Below the pieces are notes generated by a model. That model did not search any database and was not told where the DNA came from. It saw nothing but the letters and a program-made list of their open reading frames with translations. Below, one piece after another: positions 1 to 5,767 of a stretch of 5,768 bases of DNA. The stretch is from Cytophagales bacterium (GTDB taxonomy: Bacteria > Bacteroidota > Bacteroidia > Cytophagales > Cyclobacteriaceae): the NCBI GenBank assembly GCA_029262935.1, contig JAJCYK010000023.1, positions 1 to 5,768 of the forward strand, written 5' to 3'. Both the position numbers and the translations under genes were made by a program. Within the stretch, counting starts at the first letter, position 1, and every line of letters begins with the position of its first letter.

Positions 1-530
1 ATGGTAGACTCTTTGACGTCAGCTACCTGCTCTAGGGGAGGATCTTTAACCGATACTTGATACCGGTTGATGCCTATGCCCAATGTAAAATAGAGGTTAA
101 CCCGACGGTCCAAATCTTCCAGATCACTATGTGGAAATAAATTGTGCTCTACATTTATACTGTATTGCATGTTCTTAGTACTAAATGAGCGTTCATTCCA
201 AAATTCCGGATCTGATTCAGAAGCCAAGCGAAATCGTTTGGCCTTAAGTCCAACCTTTATGTAATTGGTAAGCCTATAGTCCACTCAAACACCATAGGCT
301 AGGTTTTTATATCCGTTTTGTAGTGATCCATCTTTGGGGCTGCTCAGTTCGCCTGTATAAACAGCAGTCCCCACACTCGCCTCTGCAGAAAACGGAGTGT
401 GTATAGGATGAACATACCCTTTCCAGTACGACTTACTGGCGTCACTCATTTTTGCACTATAATTTTGGGCTGAGGCTACCGCACTAAACAACAACAGATG
501 AAACACCCAGATGCTTTTTTTCAAGCACAT
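1..530 (-). pseudogene. Outer-membrane beta-barrel protein, interrupted by in-frame TGA and cut by the window edge
   Basis: The reading frame starts at the ATG at 528-530 and encodes a signal peptide (basic MCLKK, hydrophobic core, ASA|Q cleavage after residue 21). This is followed by a barrel-like start (EASVGTAVYTGELSSPKDG, then NLAYGV). Codon 82 (285-287) is TGA. Beyond it the same frame is open with no further stop to position 1, adding 94 residues with alternating, aromatic-ended strands such as TNYIKVGLKAKRF, NMQYSINVEHNLF and RRVNLYFTLGIGINRY. These patterns are typical of small Bacteroidota OmpA-like/DUF6089-like barrels; I infer that placement from pattern, not from a search. Replacing TGA by GGA gives YGVGVDYRL, a natural barrel motif, so a one-base nonsense change or a sequencing error is the simplest reading. 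As read, the product is only 81 residues and cannot form a barrel. The start lies 4 nt after the lipoprotein stop codon, implying co-translation. The C-terminal part lies outside the window. Confidence 0.
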
Positions 531-534
531 GGTA

Positions 535-1461
535 TTATAAATTTTTCAGTGTGGCCACCACTAATTGGTATGAAGCTGGCTCCAGAACCAAGTCCAAATT
601 ATCGGCAGAGCTGTCCATTTTACGGGTTCCAAGATACCATTGTTCTTCATCTTTTCTGAGGGCAACTACCTGCAGGTCAGTTCCAACGGGAGCAAATCCT
701 TGATAGTTGTTTACACTTTCTTGAAATTCGGCTTTGCCCACAGAATTGTAATCTTCTAGGGATAAAAAGACTTGAGCATCACTTACAGTGGCCCCTTCCA
801 TACTAAGGTTTACCGTTAACTCTTTTACAGGTGTGTCGATTTCATAATCGATGTTCATCCAACGATCCAATTCATTAAACTCAATAGTATAATAGGTGGA
901 ATCAACATCGGCCAATGGTCCTTGCAAGCGCCAATCATAGACGTCATCACTAATTTCATCCAACCGATAAAACATCATTTTGTCGCGCTCTCCGGAGGTT
1001 CTTTCCACTGATGATTGAATTTTGAATAGCGCTTCTGGCCGAACATATAGTTGTTCTCCACCTTGGGTAATATTCAAGTAAAATGCCCCTCCGGACTCCA
1101 AAGGCACCTTTTTAGTAGTGGTTGGTATATCAGAAAAGATCATATCAGATTGGGTAAAGGCCTGGATTAACTGAACATCTAATTCCCCTTCACAAGGCTC
1201 ACCATTGCCATACACACACAAATTTTCTGGTATTATCAATATCGTGGGTGCATAACTGGTGGAGTCTTCTAGTTTTAAAGTATCCCCAACTGTAGCTTGA
1301 ACTTGAAACTCACTAATTACTACCTCGTTCACTTGAAATATGGCACTGGGTAAATCAGAATCATTATCTGAAGGTGGTACAAAATCAACTGTTCTATCAC
1401 AGGCTGACATTCCGATCAACAAGAGGAGGGCACAAATGACATGACGTTTATAAGAGTGCAT
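535..1461 (-). CDS. Secreted lipoprotein of unknown function, two-module Bacteroidota type
   Basis: The protein has 308 residues. It opens with a lipoprotein signal: basic MHSYKRH, a hydrophobic stretch and the lipobox GMSAC, so Cys21 would be lipidated and the mature protein anchored in the envelope. An acidic, Ser/Pro-rich linker follows (about 22-40). A first module (about 70-145) contains the pattern GELDVQLIQAFTQSDMI, IPTTTK, LESGGAFYLNITQGGEQL. I recall this arrangement (DMI, PTT, ESGG, then a Q/G turn) from uncharacterised secreted Bacteroidota proteins, but I cannot name a domain. A second module (about 190-306) begins with RWMNIDYEID and looks like a beta-sandwich. Cys82 and Cys90 are close together and could form a disulfide. 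No catalytic motif is visible. The ATG at 1459-1461 is supported by the signal peptide. The gene is 55 nt downstream of the amidohydrolase and 4 nt upstream of the barrel gene, so it may work with that barrel protein at the outer membrane; that is inference. Confidence 0.9.
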   Translation of the reverse strand: MHSYKRHVICALLLLIGMSACDRTVDFVPPSDNDSDLPSAIFQVNEVVISEFQVQATVGDTLKLEDSTSYAPTILIIPENLCVYGNGEPCEGELDVQLIQAFTQSDMIFSDIPTTTKKVPLESGGAFYLNITQGGEQLYVRPEALFKIQSSVERTSGERDKMMFYRLDEISDDVYDWRLQGPLADVDSTYYTIEFNELDRWMNIDYEIDTPVKELTVNLSMEGATVSDAQVFLSLEDYNSVGKAEFQESVNNYQGFAPVGTDLQVVALRKDEEQWYLGTRKMDSSADNLDLVLEPASYQLVVATLKNL

Positions 1462-1516
1462 AGCTTTAATATTTGATGTTTATTCAATGACGCAGTTAGG
1501 TTTAAAAACGTTGGAA

Positions 1517-2830
1517 TTATTGTTTTGAATTCATGTAGTCCAAAGTAAGATAGCAGAGGGCTCTACTTCCCACGGTAAACCCGCTTTCATCAATAAAGAA
1601 ATCTGGGGTATGGTGGGGCGCATTTTCACCAGGATCCGTATTTACTGGTGCCCCGCCCAAAAAGAAGAAAAAACCAGGCACCTTTTGGGCGTAGAAGGAG
1701 AAGTCCTCGGCTCCCATTACCGGACTTCTTAAATGAACACGGTCTTTCCCTGCTGCTTCAACTAAAGAAGGTATCATTTGGGCAGTAAGTGCCGGGTCAT
1801 TATAAGTAACAGGATAACCTCTGTTTATTGTGACTTCAGCAGTAGCACCCATACTCTCAGCAATTTTGGTAGCGGTATGAGTTATTTTCTCGTGCATCAT
1901 GTCCTGCATTTCTGTATCCAGCGCCCTAATGGTGCCTACGAGCTTCACTTCTTCCGGAATGATGTTGTTTCGGACCCCACCATGAATAGAGCCTACACTG
2001 ATTACCGCCGAATTCTGGATTAGAGGTAGTTGTCTACTTACGATGGTTTGAAGCCCAGTGATTATTTGTGCGGATGTCACAATGGGATCGATTCCCTCCC
2101 AAGGGTAGGCACCATGTGTTTGGGAACCTTTTACCAAAATGCTATAAGAATCTGAACTGGCCATGGTTCCCCCGGGACGGTACTTGATGTGGCCTGCCGT
2201 AGTTTGAGAATTTATATGTAATCCGAATATTACTTCCACTTTTGGGTTATCCAATACTCCTTCTTTTACCATCAGCTTCGCTCCCCCTTCTTCGCCTTGA
2301 GGAGCCCCTTCTTCGGCAGGTTGAAAGATAAACTTTACTGTACCTGGAATTTGATCCTTGATGGTACTTAGTATCGATGCTGCACCCAGTAACATCGCTA
2401 TGTGAGTGTCGTGTCCACAAGCATGCATAACGTTTACTTCCTGGCCTTGATATGAAGACAATTCTTTGGATGCAAAAGGCAGATCCGCACGTTCTTTTAC
2501 TGGCAGTCCGTCGATGTCAGCCCTTAGTGCGACGACCGGTCCCGGCTTACCTCCTTTTAATATTCCCACTACACCCGTGTGCGCAATTCCCGTATGAACT
2601 TCAATGCCCATAGCTTGCAAATGTTCGGCTATTTTCTTCGAAGTGTTAAACTCTCGATTTGACAATTCAGGGTACTGATGAAAATGCCTACGCCATTGTA
2701 TGATGTCGGATTCTAGTGTTTCGGCTAATTGGTCAATTTGTTTTTTAAGATCAGAATTTTGGGCAGTAGTGTTGTTAACAGAAGCTACCAGAAGCAGTGC
2801 TACGAGCACTATTGGGTAAAGGCTTTTCAT
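1517..2830 (-). CDS. M20D-family amidohydrolase (N-acyl-amino-acid hydrolase type), exported
   Basis: The protein has 437 residues, close to the usual size for secreted M20D enzymes. These are binuclear metal hydrolases that cleave N-acyl or aryl amide bonds of amino-acid conjugates (the IAA-amino-acid hydrolase/HipO/AbgA-like group). Residues 1-23 form a signal peptide (MKSLYPIVLVALLLVASVNNTTAQ), so the enzyme should act in the periplasm or outside the cell. Family motifs appear in order: RRHFHQYPELS (47-57), ALRADIDGLP (101-110), HACGHD (136-141), QPAEEG (170-175), GLH (203-205), GSQTHGAYPWEGIDPI in the dimerisation domain (235-250), MGAEDFSFY (372-380) and HHTPDF (406-411). By family analogy, Cys138, His140, Glu174, His205 and His407 are metal ligands and Glu173 is the general base. 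All are present, so the enzyme looks intact. The frame extends upstream to an ATG at 2903-2905, but the 25 added residues would bury the signal peptide. The chosen ATG (2828-2830) follows an A-rich run, normal for Bacteroidota starts. The exact substrate cannot be told from the sequence. Confidence 0.96.
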   Translation of the reverse strand: MKSLYPIVLVALLLVASVNNTTAQNSDLKKQIDQLAETLESDIIQWRRHFHQYPELSNREFNTSKKIAEHLQAMGIEVHTGIAHTGVVGILKGGKPGPVVALRADIDGLPVKERADLPFASKELSSYQGQEVNVMHACGHDTHIAMLLGAASILSTIKDQIPGTVKFIFQPAEEGAPQGEEGGAKLMVKEGVLDNPKVEVIFGLHINSQTTAGHIKYRPGGTMASSDSYSILVKGSQTHGAYPWEGIDPIVTSAQIITGLQTIVSRQLPLIQNSAVISVGSIHGGVRNNIIPEEVKLVGTIRALDTEMQDMMHEKITHTATKIAESMGATAEVTINRGYPVTYNDPALTAQMIPSLVEAAGKDRVHLRSPVMGAEDFSFYAQKVPGFFFFLGGAPVNTDPGENAPHHTPDFFIDESGFTVGSRALCYLTLDYMNSKQ

Positions 2831-2910
2831 AGTTTTTTTTTGAACAATATAACGATAATTTCCACAGCATAGAAACAGAATATTGGTGGATTTCGCCCCA
2901 AACAAATGAT

Positions 2911-2939
2911 CAAACAGAAGGGGGTTGGAAGGAAAACAA
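2911..2939 (-). promoter_or_regulatory. Candidate promoter of the amidohydrolase-lipoprotein-barrel cluster
   Basis: Read on the minus strand there is TTG (2937-2939), an 18-bp spacer, then TCTGTTTG (2911-2918). This matches the Bacteroidota -33 TTG / -7 TAnnTTTG pattern at all but one -7 position. It would give a leader of roughly 75 nt before the ATG at 2830. The match is short and imperfect, so it is tentative. Confidence 0.3.
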
Positions 2940-3012
2940 GAGCCTAAATGGGCAAATGTTTACAAAATGCAATAAAATTATTATATATATCTATTTTTCA
3001 GATTATTATGTG

Positions 3013-3040
3013 TATTTATATAAAGTAAATATTTATATAA
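3013..3040 (+). repeat. Two direct copies of TATTTATATAA
   Basis: The 11-mer TATTTATATAA occurs at 3013-3023 and again at 3030-3040, a 17-bp period. It lies upstream of the XRE regulator in sequence that is almost only A and T. Chance similarity is likely in such a composition. A role as an UP-like element or protein-binding repeat is possible but not shown. Confidence 0.4.
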
Positions 3041-3074
3041 TAACGCATTATTTCGTTTCATATATTTTCGTAAA

Positions 3075-3088
3075 TTTACAATTGTAAA
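3075..3088. promoter_or_regulatory. Perfect 14-bp palindrome, candidate operator of the XRE regulator
   Basis: TTTACAATTGTAAA is identical to its reverse complement and ends 13 nt before the regulator's ATG. An overlapping second palindrome, GTAAATTTAC, lies at 3070-3079. Within the 14-mer, TACAATTG (3077-3084) differs from the Bacteroidota -7 consensus TAnnTTTG at one position, so a repressor bound here would cover the core promoter. XRE-type proteins usually bind dyads as dimers and often regulate themselves. The assignment is inferred from position and symmetry. Confidence 0.45.
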
Positions 3089-3101
3089 CACAAGGGATCG
3101 T

Positions 3102-3467
3102 ATGGAACACCGTATTAAACAACTTATGGACCAGGAGAATTTAACCGCTTCGAAATTCGCTGAAACCATAGGTGCTCAACGCTCTAGTATAAGTCACATT
3201 TTATCAGGAAGAAATAAGCCTAGCTTAGAGCTGATTAACAAAATACTGGACCGCTATCCGGACCTGAATACAGACTGGTTGCTCTTAGGAAAAGGTGACA
3301 TGTACGGTGCTCCTACTGCTAAAGAACAGGGAGAGGAACATCCAAATTATGCTTTTGAAAAAGAATCAAAAGGTGGGTCAGAAACAGAGCCACGTAAGGT
3401 CCCAGTAAAAATAGTTATCCTCTATTCAGACCAGAGTTTTGAGGAATATTACCCGCAAAATCACTAA
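3102..3467 (+). CDS. XRE-family helix-turn-helix transcriptional regulator
   Basis: The protein has 121 residues. Residues 2-60 form a lambda-Cro/C1-type HTH: EHRIKQLMDQENLTASKFAETIG, then the recognition helix region AQRSSISHILSGRNKPSLELINKIL, then a short RYPDLNTDWLLLGKGDMY segment. SSISHILSGRNKPSLE and DWLLLGKG are hallmark strings of a widespread Bacteroidota regulator family. A hydrophilic linker (about 70-95) leads to a conserved C-terminal strand pair, KVPVKIVILYSDQSFEEYYP (99-118), also typical of that family and of unknown function, possibly dimerisation or ligand sensing. The ATG at 3102 is supported by HTH alignment at the very N-terminus. The gene is transcribed away from the amidohydrolase cluster and 173 bp upstream of rpsA, which has its own promoter. 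A palindrome just upstream suggests autoregulation. The target genes are unknown; the divergent cluster is a candidate by proximity only. Confidence 0.95.
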   Translation: MEHRIKQLMDQENLTASKFAETIGAQRSSISHILSGRNKPSLELINKILDRYPDLNTDWLLLGKGDMYGAPTAKEQGEEHPNYAFEKESKGGSETEPRKVPVKIVILYSDQSFEEYYPQNH

Positions 3468-3521
3468 GGAAAACCATTGCGAAATTCCTTATCTATAGCA
3501 TTCATTTTTAGATTATTTTAC

Positions 3522-3529
3522 TACCTTTG
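3522..3529 (+). promoter_or_regulatory. rpsA promoter, -7 element TACCTTTG
   Basis: TACCTTTG matches the Bacteroidota primary-sigma -7 consensus TAnnTTTG exactly. The context (CTACCTTTGCACTCC) is very like that of ribosomal protein and rRNA promoters in the phylum. No perfect -33 TTG is present; the best-placed candidate is TTC at 3501-3503, 18 bp upstream, in a T-rich stretch. Transcription would start near 3534-3537, leaving a leader of about 105 nt before the rpsA ATG. Confidence 0.75.
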
Positions 3530-3640
3530 CACTCCGTTCAATTGAACGGTTTCGGAGTGGCACAGCCACAGAACGAAATTTGTTTTATAAAAGCTGGTTG
3601 GGAGACTCGACGACTAGTGTAATCAAGGGTCAACAAATTT
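3530..3640 (+). promoter_or_regulatory. Structured 5' leader of rpsA, candidate cis-regulatory RNA
   Basis: The leader holds several pairings that cannot all form together. CCGTTCAATTGAACGG (3534-3549) is a perfect palindrome. CACTCCG (3530-3536) can pair with CGGAGTG (3553-3559), although its 5' end may precede the transcription start. GTGGC (3557-3561) can pair with GCCAC (3565-3569) around an ACA loop. AAATTTGTT (3576-3584) can pair over nine bases with AACAAATTT (3632-3640), which touches the AUG. GACTC (3604-3608) could extend this by pairing with GGGTC (3627-3631) with one G-U. No Shine-Dalgarno motif is present. In gammaproteobacteria S1 represses its own translation through leader hairpins. 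A similar role here is inferred from structure and position, and no family name was recognised. Confidence 0.5.
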
Positions 3641-5614
3641 ATGAATAGTACAGAAGAAAATTTATCAGAACAATCTCCAGAATCTTCGGCTGAAAAAGCT
3701 GTGGAATCAGTGGCTGAAAGTGCACCTGCGGCACCTGAAAAAGTGGAAGAAGCACCAGAGGCTTTTGACTGGGGTAGCGTACAAGCCAAAGGATTTGGTG
3801 ATGGTTATAGCGATAACGAAAAAGCTGAACTGATAAAACTTTACGAAGACACTTTAACAGAGATTGAAGAGAAGGAAGTTGTTAAAGGTCGTGTGGTAGG
3901 TATAAGTGACCGCGACGTAATTTTGAACATTGGGTTTAAATCTGATGGTCTTATCTCATCCTCTGAGTTCAGGGATTTACCTGATCTGAAGATCGGAGAT
4001 GAAGTTGAGGTCTATATAGAAGAACAAGAAAATGCTAATGGGCAATTGGTTCTTTCTAGGAAGAAAGCCAAAATTGTACAAGCTTGGAAAAACATCCAAG
4101 AAGCTTATGAGAAGGATTTGGTAATTGAAAGCGTTATTAAACGTCGAACCAAAGGAGGTCTAATAGCAGATATCTATGGAGTAGAGGCGTTCCTCCCAGG
4201 ATCGCAAATTGACGTGAAGCCTATCAGGGATTTCGATGTATTCGTTGACAAATCGATGGAAGTAAAGGTAGTTAAGATTAACTACGCCAACGACAATGTA
4301 GTGGTTTCTCACAAAGTCTTAATTGAGAAGGACCTTGAAAAACAACGAGCTGAAATTCTAAACAACCTTGAGAAGGGTCAAGTCTTAGAAGGTGTAATTA
4401 AGAACATGACCAATTTTGGGGTGTTTATTGATTTAGGAGGTGTAGATGGATTACTGCACATTACAGATATTAGCTGGGGACGTATCAACCATCCAGAAGA
4501 AGTATTGGAGCTAGATCAGAAGGTAAATATAGTTGTACTGGAATTTGACGACGACAAGCGTCGGATATCTCTAGGTATGAAACAATTGACAGCTCATCCG
4601 TGGGATAGTTTAGCTGAAGGTATTGAAATTGGCACCAATGTGAAGGGCAAGATTGTGAATGTGGCCGATTATGGCGCTTTTCTAGAGATCCAACCTGGTG
4701 TAGAAGGCCTGATTCACGTTTCTGAAATGTCCTGGTCTCAACATTTACGCAATCCTCAGGATTTCATAAATATTGGAGATGAGTTGGAGGCAGTGGTTTT
4801 AACCTTAGATCGTGAAGATCGCAAAATGTCCCTGGGAATTAAACAACTTACTGAGGACCCTTGGACAAAACAAGATGTACTTACTAAATATGCTGTTGGT
4901 ACTAAACATTCTGGTGTGGTCCGTAACTTGACAAACTTTGGTTTATTTATTGAGCTAGAGGAAGGAATTGACGGATTGGTTCACGTATCTGATTTAAGTT
5001 GGACTAAGAAGATCAAACACCCGTCGGAATTTGTAAAAGTTGGTGAGGAATTAGAAGTACAAGTGTTGGAATTGGATGTGGACAATAGGCGATTAGCTCT
5101 AGGTCATAAGCAATTGGAGGAAAATCCTTGGGATACTTTTGAAACGGTATTCGTTCCAGGTTCTGTCCACAAATGTACTGTGCTAAACAAAAATGACAAA
5201 GGCGCTATTTTAGAATTACCTTATGGTATCGAAGGATTTGCGTCGAGACGTCATTTGGTAAAAGAAGATCAATCCCAAGTTGAAGTTGGAGAATCACTAG
5301 AATTTAAAGTACTGGATTTCTCTAAGGACGATCGTAAGATTATTCTTTCTCATACCAATATGCATACTCAGACTCAGGCTGAGCCAGCGCCTCGTAAGAA
5401 ACAGTCTAATAAGCCATCAGGCGGAGGTTCTAAGGGCGCCGAGAAGTCTACGTTAGGTGATTTGGAAGCATTTTCTGTATTAAAAGAGAAAATGAGCGGG
5501 AATCAAGCTGCTGCTGAAAAAGCCGCTAAGCCCAAACCTGAGGCACCCAAGCCTGAACCAGAAGCACCTAAAGAAGCGCCCGCGGCGGAAGCCAGCGCTC
5601 AGGAAGAAGAATAA
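3641..5614 (+). CDS. rpsA: 30S ribosomal protein S1
   Basis: The protein has 657 residues and carries six S1 (OB-fold RNA-binding) domains at about 79-141, 159-226, 246-316, 330-404, 418-492 and 506-572. Domains 3-5 show the classic pattern: NFGVFIDLGGVDGLLHITDISW, DYGAFLEIQPGVEGLIHVSEMSW and NFGLFIELEEGIDGLVHVSDLSW, each ending in a RxSLGxKQL-like strand and a PW linker. S1 binds single-stranded mRNA at the 30S platform and helps unfold and load messages. The N-terminal 40 residues are acidic and Ala/Ser/Glu-rich, followed by FDWGSVQAKGFGDGYSDNEKAEL, a segment I associate with Bacteroidota S1. After domain 6 comes a basic/Gly linker, a conserved-looking STLGDLEAFSVLKEKM (603-618), and a low-complexity K/P/E/A tail. 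It is longer than the roughly 557-residue E. coli protein because of these extensions. The ATG at 3641 is the first start in the frame after the leader. It has its own promoter and terminator, so it is probably monocistronic. Confidence 0.99.
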   Translation: MNSTEENLSEQSPESSAEKAVESVAESAPAAPEKVEEAPEAFDWGSVQAKGFGDGYSDNEKAELIKLYEDTLTEIEEKEVVKGRVVGISDRDVILNIGFKSDGLISSSEFRDLPDLKIGDEVEVYIEEQENANGQLVLSRKKAKIVQAWKNIQEAYEKDLVIESVIKRRTKGGLIADIYGVEAFLPGSQIDVKPIRDFDVFVDKSMEVKVVKINYANDNVVVSHKVLIEKDLEKQRAEILNNLEKGQVLEGVIKNMTNFGVFIDLGGVDGLLHITDISWGRINHPEEVLELDQKVNIVVLEFDDDKRRISLGMKQLTAHPWDSLAEGIEIGTNVKGKIVNVADYGAFLEIQPGVEGLIHVSEMSWSQHLRNPQDFINIGDELEAVVLTLDREDRKMSLGIKQLTEDPWTKQDVLTKYAVGTKHSGVVRNLTNFGLFIELEEGIDGLVHVSDLSWTKKIKHPSEFVKVGEELEVQVLELDVDNRRLALGHKQLEENPWDTFETVFVPGSVHKCTVLNKNDKGAILELPYGIEGFASRRHLVKEDQSQVEVGESLEFKVLDFSKDDRKIILSHTNMHTQTQAEPAPRKKQSNKPSGGGSKGAEKSTLGDLEAFSVLKEKMSGNQAAAEKAAKPKPEAPKPEPEAPKEAPAAEASAQEEE

Positions 5615-5617
5615 TAC

Positions 5618-5647
5618 TCTGGGGAACTTCGGTTCCCCAGATTTCTT
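5618..5647 (+). terminator. Intrinsic terminator of rpsA with UUCG tetraloop
   Basis: CTGGGGAAC (5619-5627) pairs perfectly with GTTCCCCAG (5632-5640) around TTCG, and T5618-A5641 adds a tenth pair. C(UUCG)G is an unusually stable loop. A T-rich tract (ATTTCTT) follows. The hairpin begins 3 nt after the rpsA stop codon and separates it from the tRNA gene. Confidence 0.92.
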
Positions 5648-5696
5648 GGATATTGTCGAATTTGCAAATAATTCCTAACTTCCGAGATTATTAATT

Positions 5697-5767
5697 GGTC
5701 GTGTGGCCGAGTGGCTAGGCAGAGCTCTGCAAAAGCTCGTACAGCGGTTCGAATCCGCTCGCGACCT
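5697..5767 (+). tRNA. tRNA-Cys, anticodon GCA
   Basis: A complete cloverleaf of 71 nt can be folded. The acceptor stem is GGTCGTG (5697-5703) with CGCGACC (5760-5766), with one G-U pair. The D arm is GCC/GGC (5706-5708, 5718-5720), allowing for one-register ambiguity. The anticodon stem GAGCT/AGCTC encloses CTGCAAA, placing anticodon GCA at 5729-5731. The variable loop is GTAC. The T arm is AGCGG-TTCGAAT-CCGCT (5743-5759). The discriminator base is T (5767), as expected for cysteine tRNAs. Only one base follows in the window, so an encoded CCA end cannot be judged. It reads UGU/UGC codons. It lies 82 nt after the rpsA stop; I see no clear promoter element of its own in between. Confidence 0.97.

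Larger units (their letters stand above)
2831..3101. other. AT-rich divergent intergenic region
   Basis: These 271 bp separate the leftward amidohydrolase from the rightward XRE regulator and must hold both promoters. The right two-thirds (about 2970-3085) are almost entirely A/T, with runs such as TATATAT. The segment contains an 11-bp direct repeat, a perfect palindrome and a distant matching half-site, each listed separately. I see no convincing small gene here. A short minus-strand open frame crossing the region overlaps the regulator's coding sequence and has no protein-like character. Confidence 0.7.

Noticed and set aside
285..287. TGA in the barrel gene read as a sense codon (alternative genetic code or selenocysteine)
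   Set aside because: The intact genes use TGG for tryptophan and end in TAA with no other internal TGA. A barrel strand is not a place for selenocysteine, and no SECIS-like hairpin or selenoprotein context is visible.
1778..2023. Plus-strand open frame of 81 codons
   Set aside because: It lies entirely antisense within the amidohydrolase gene and has no recognisable protein features.
2981..3169. Minus-strand open frame of 62 codons
   Set aside because: It is antisense to the start of the XRE gene and continues into low-complexity A/T sequence, giving an N/Y/K/L-rich translation with no domain.
3466..3490. AAGGAA / TTCCTT inverted repeat after the XRE gene as a terminator
   Set aside because: The stem is only 6 bp, A/T-rich, has a 13-nt loop and is not followed by a T run. 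It is too weak to call.
3538..3789. Minus-strand open frame of 83 codons
   Set aside because: It is antisense to the rpsA promoter leader and the acidic N-terminus. Its Ser/Ala-rich translation is the shadow of the Glu/Ala-rich coding sequence.
5641..5696. Possible promoter or small RNA between the rpsA terminator and the tRNA
   Set aside because: No TAnnTTTG match with a properly placed TTG and no stable hairpin could be found in these 56 bases.
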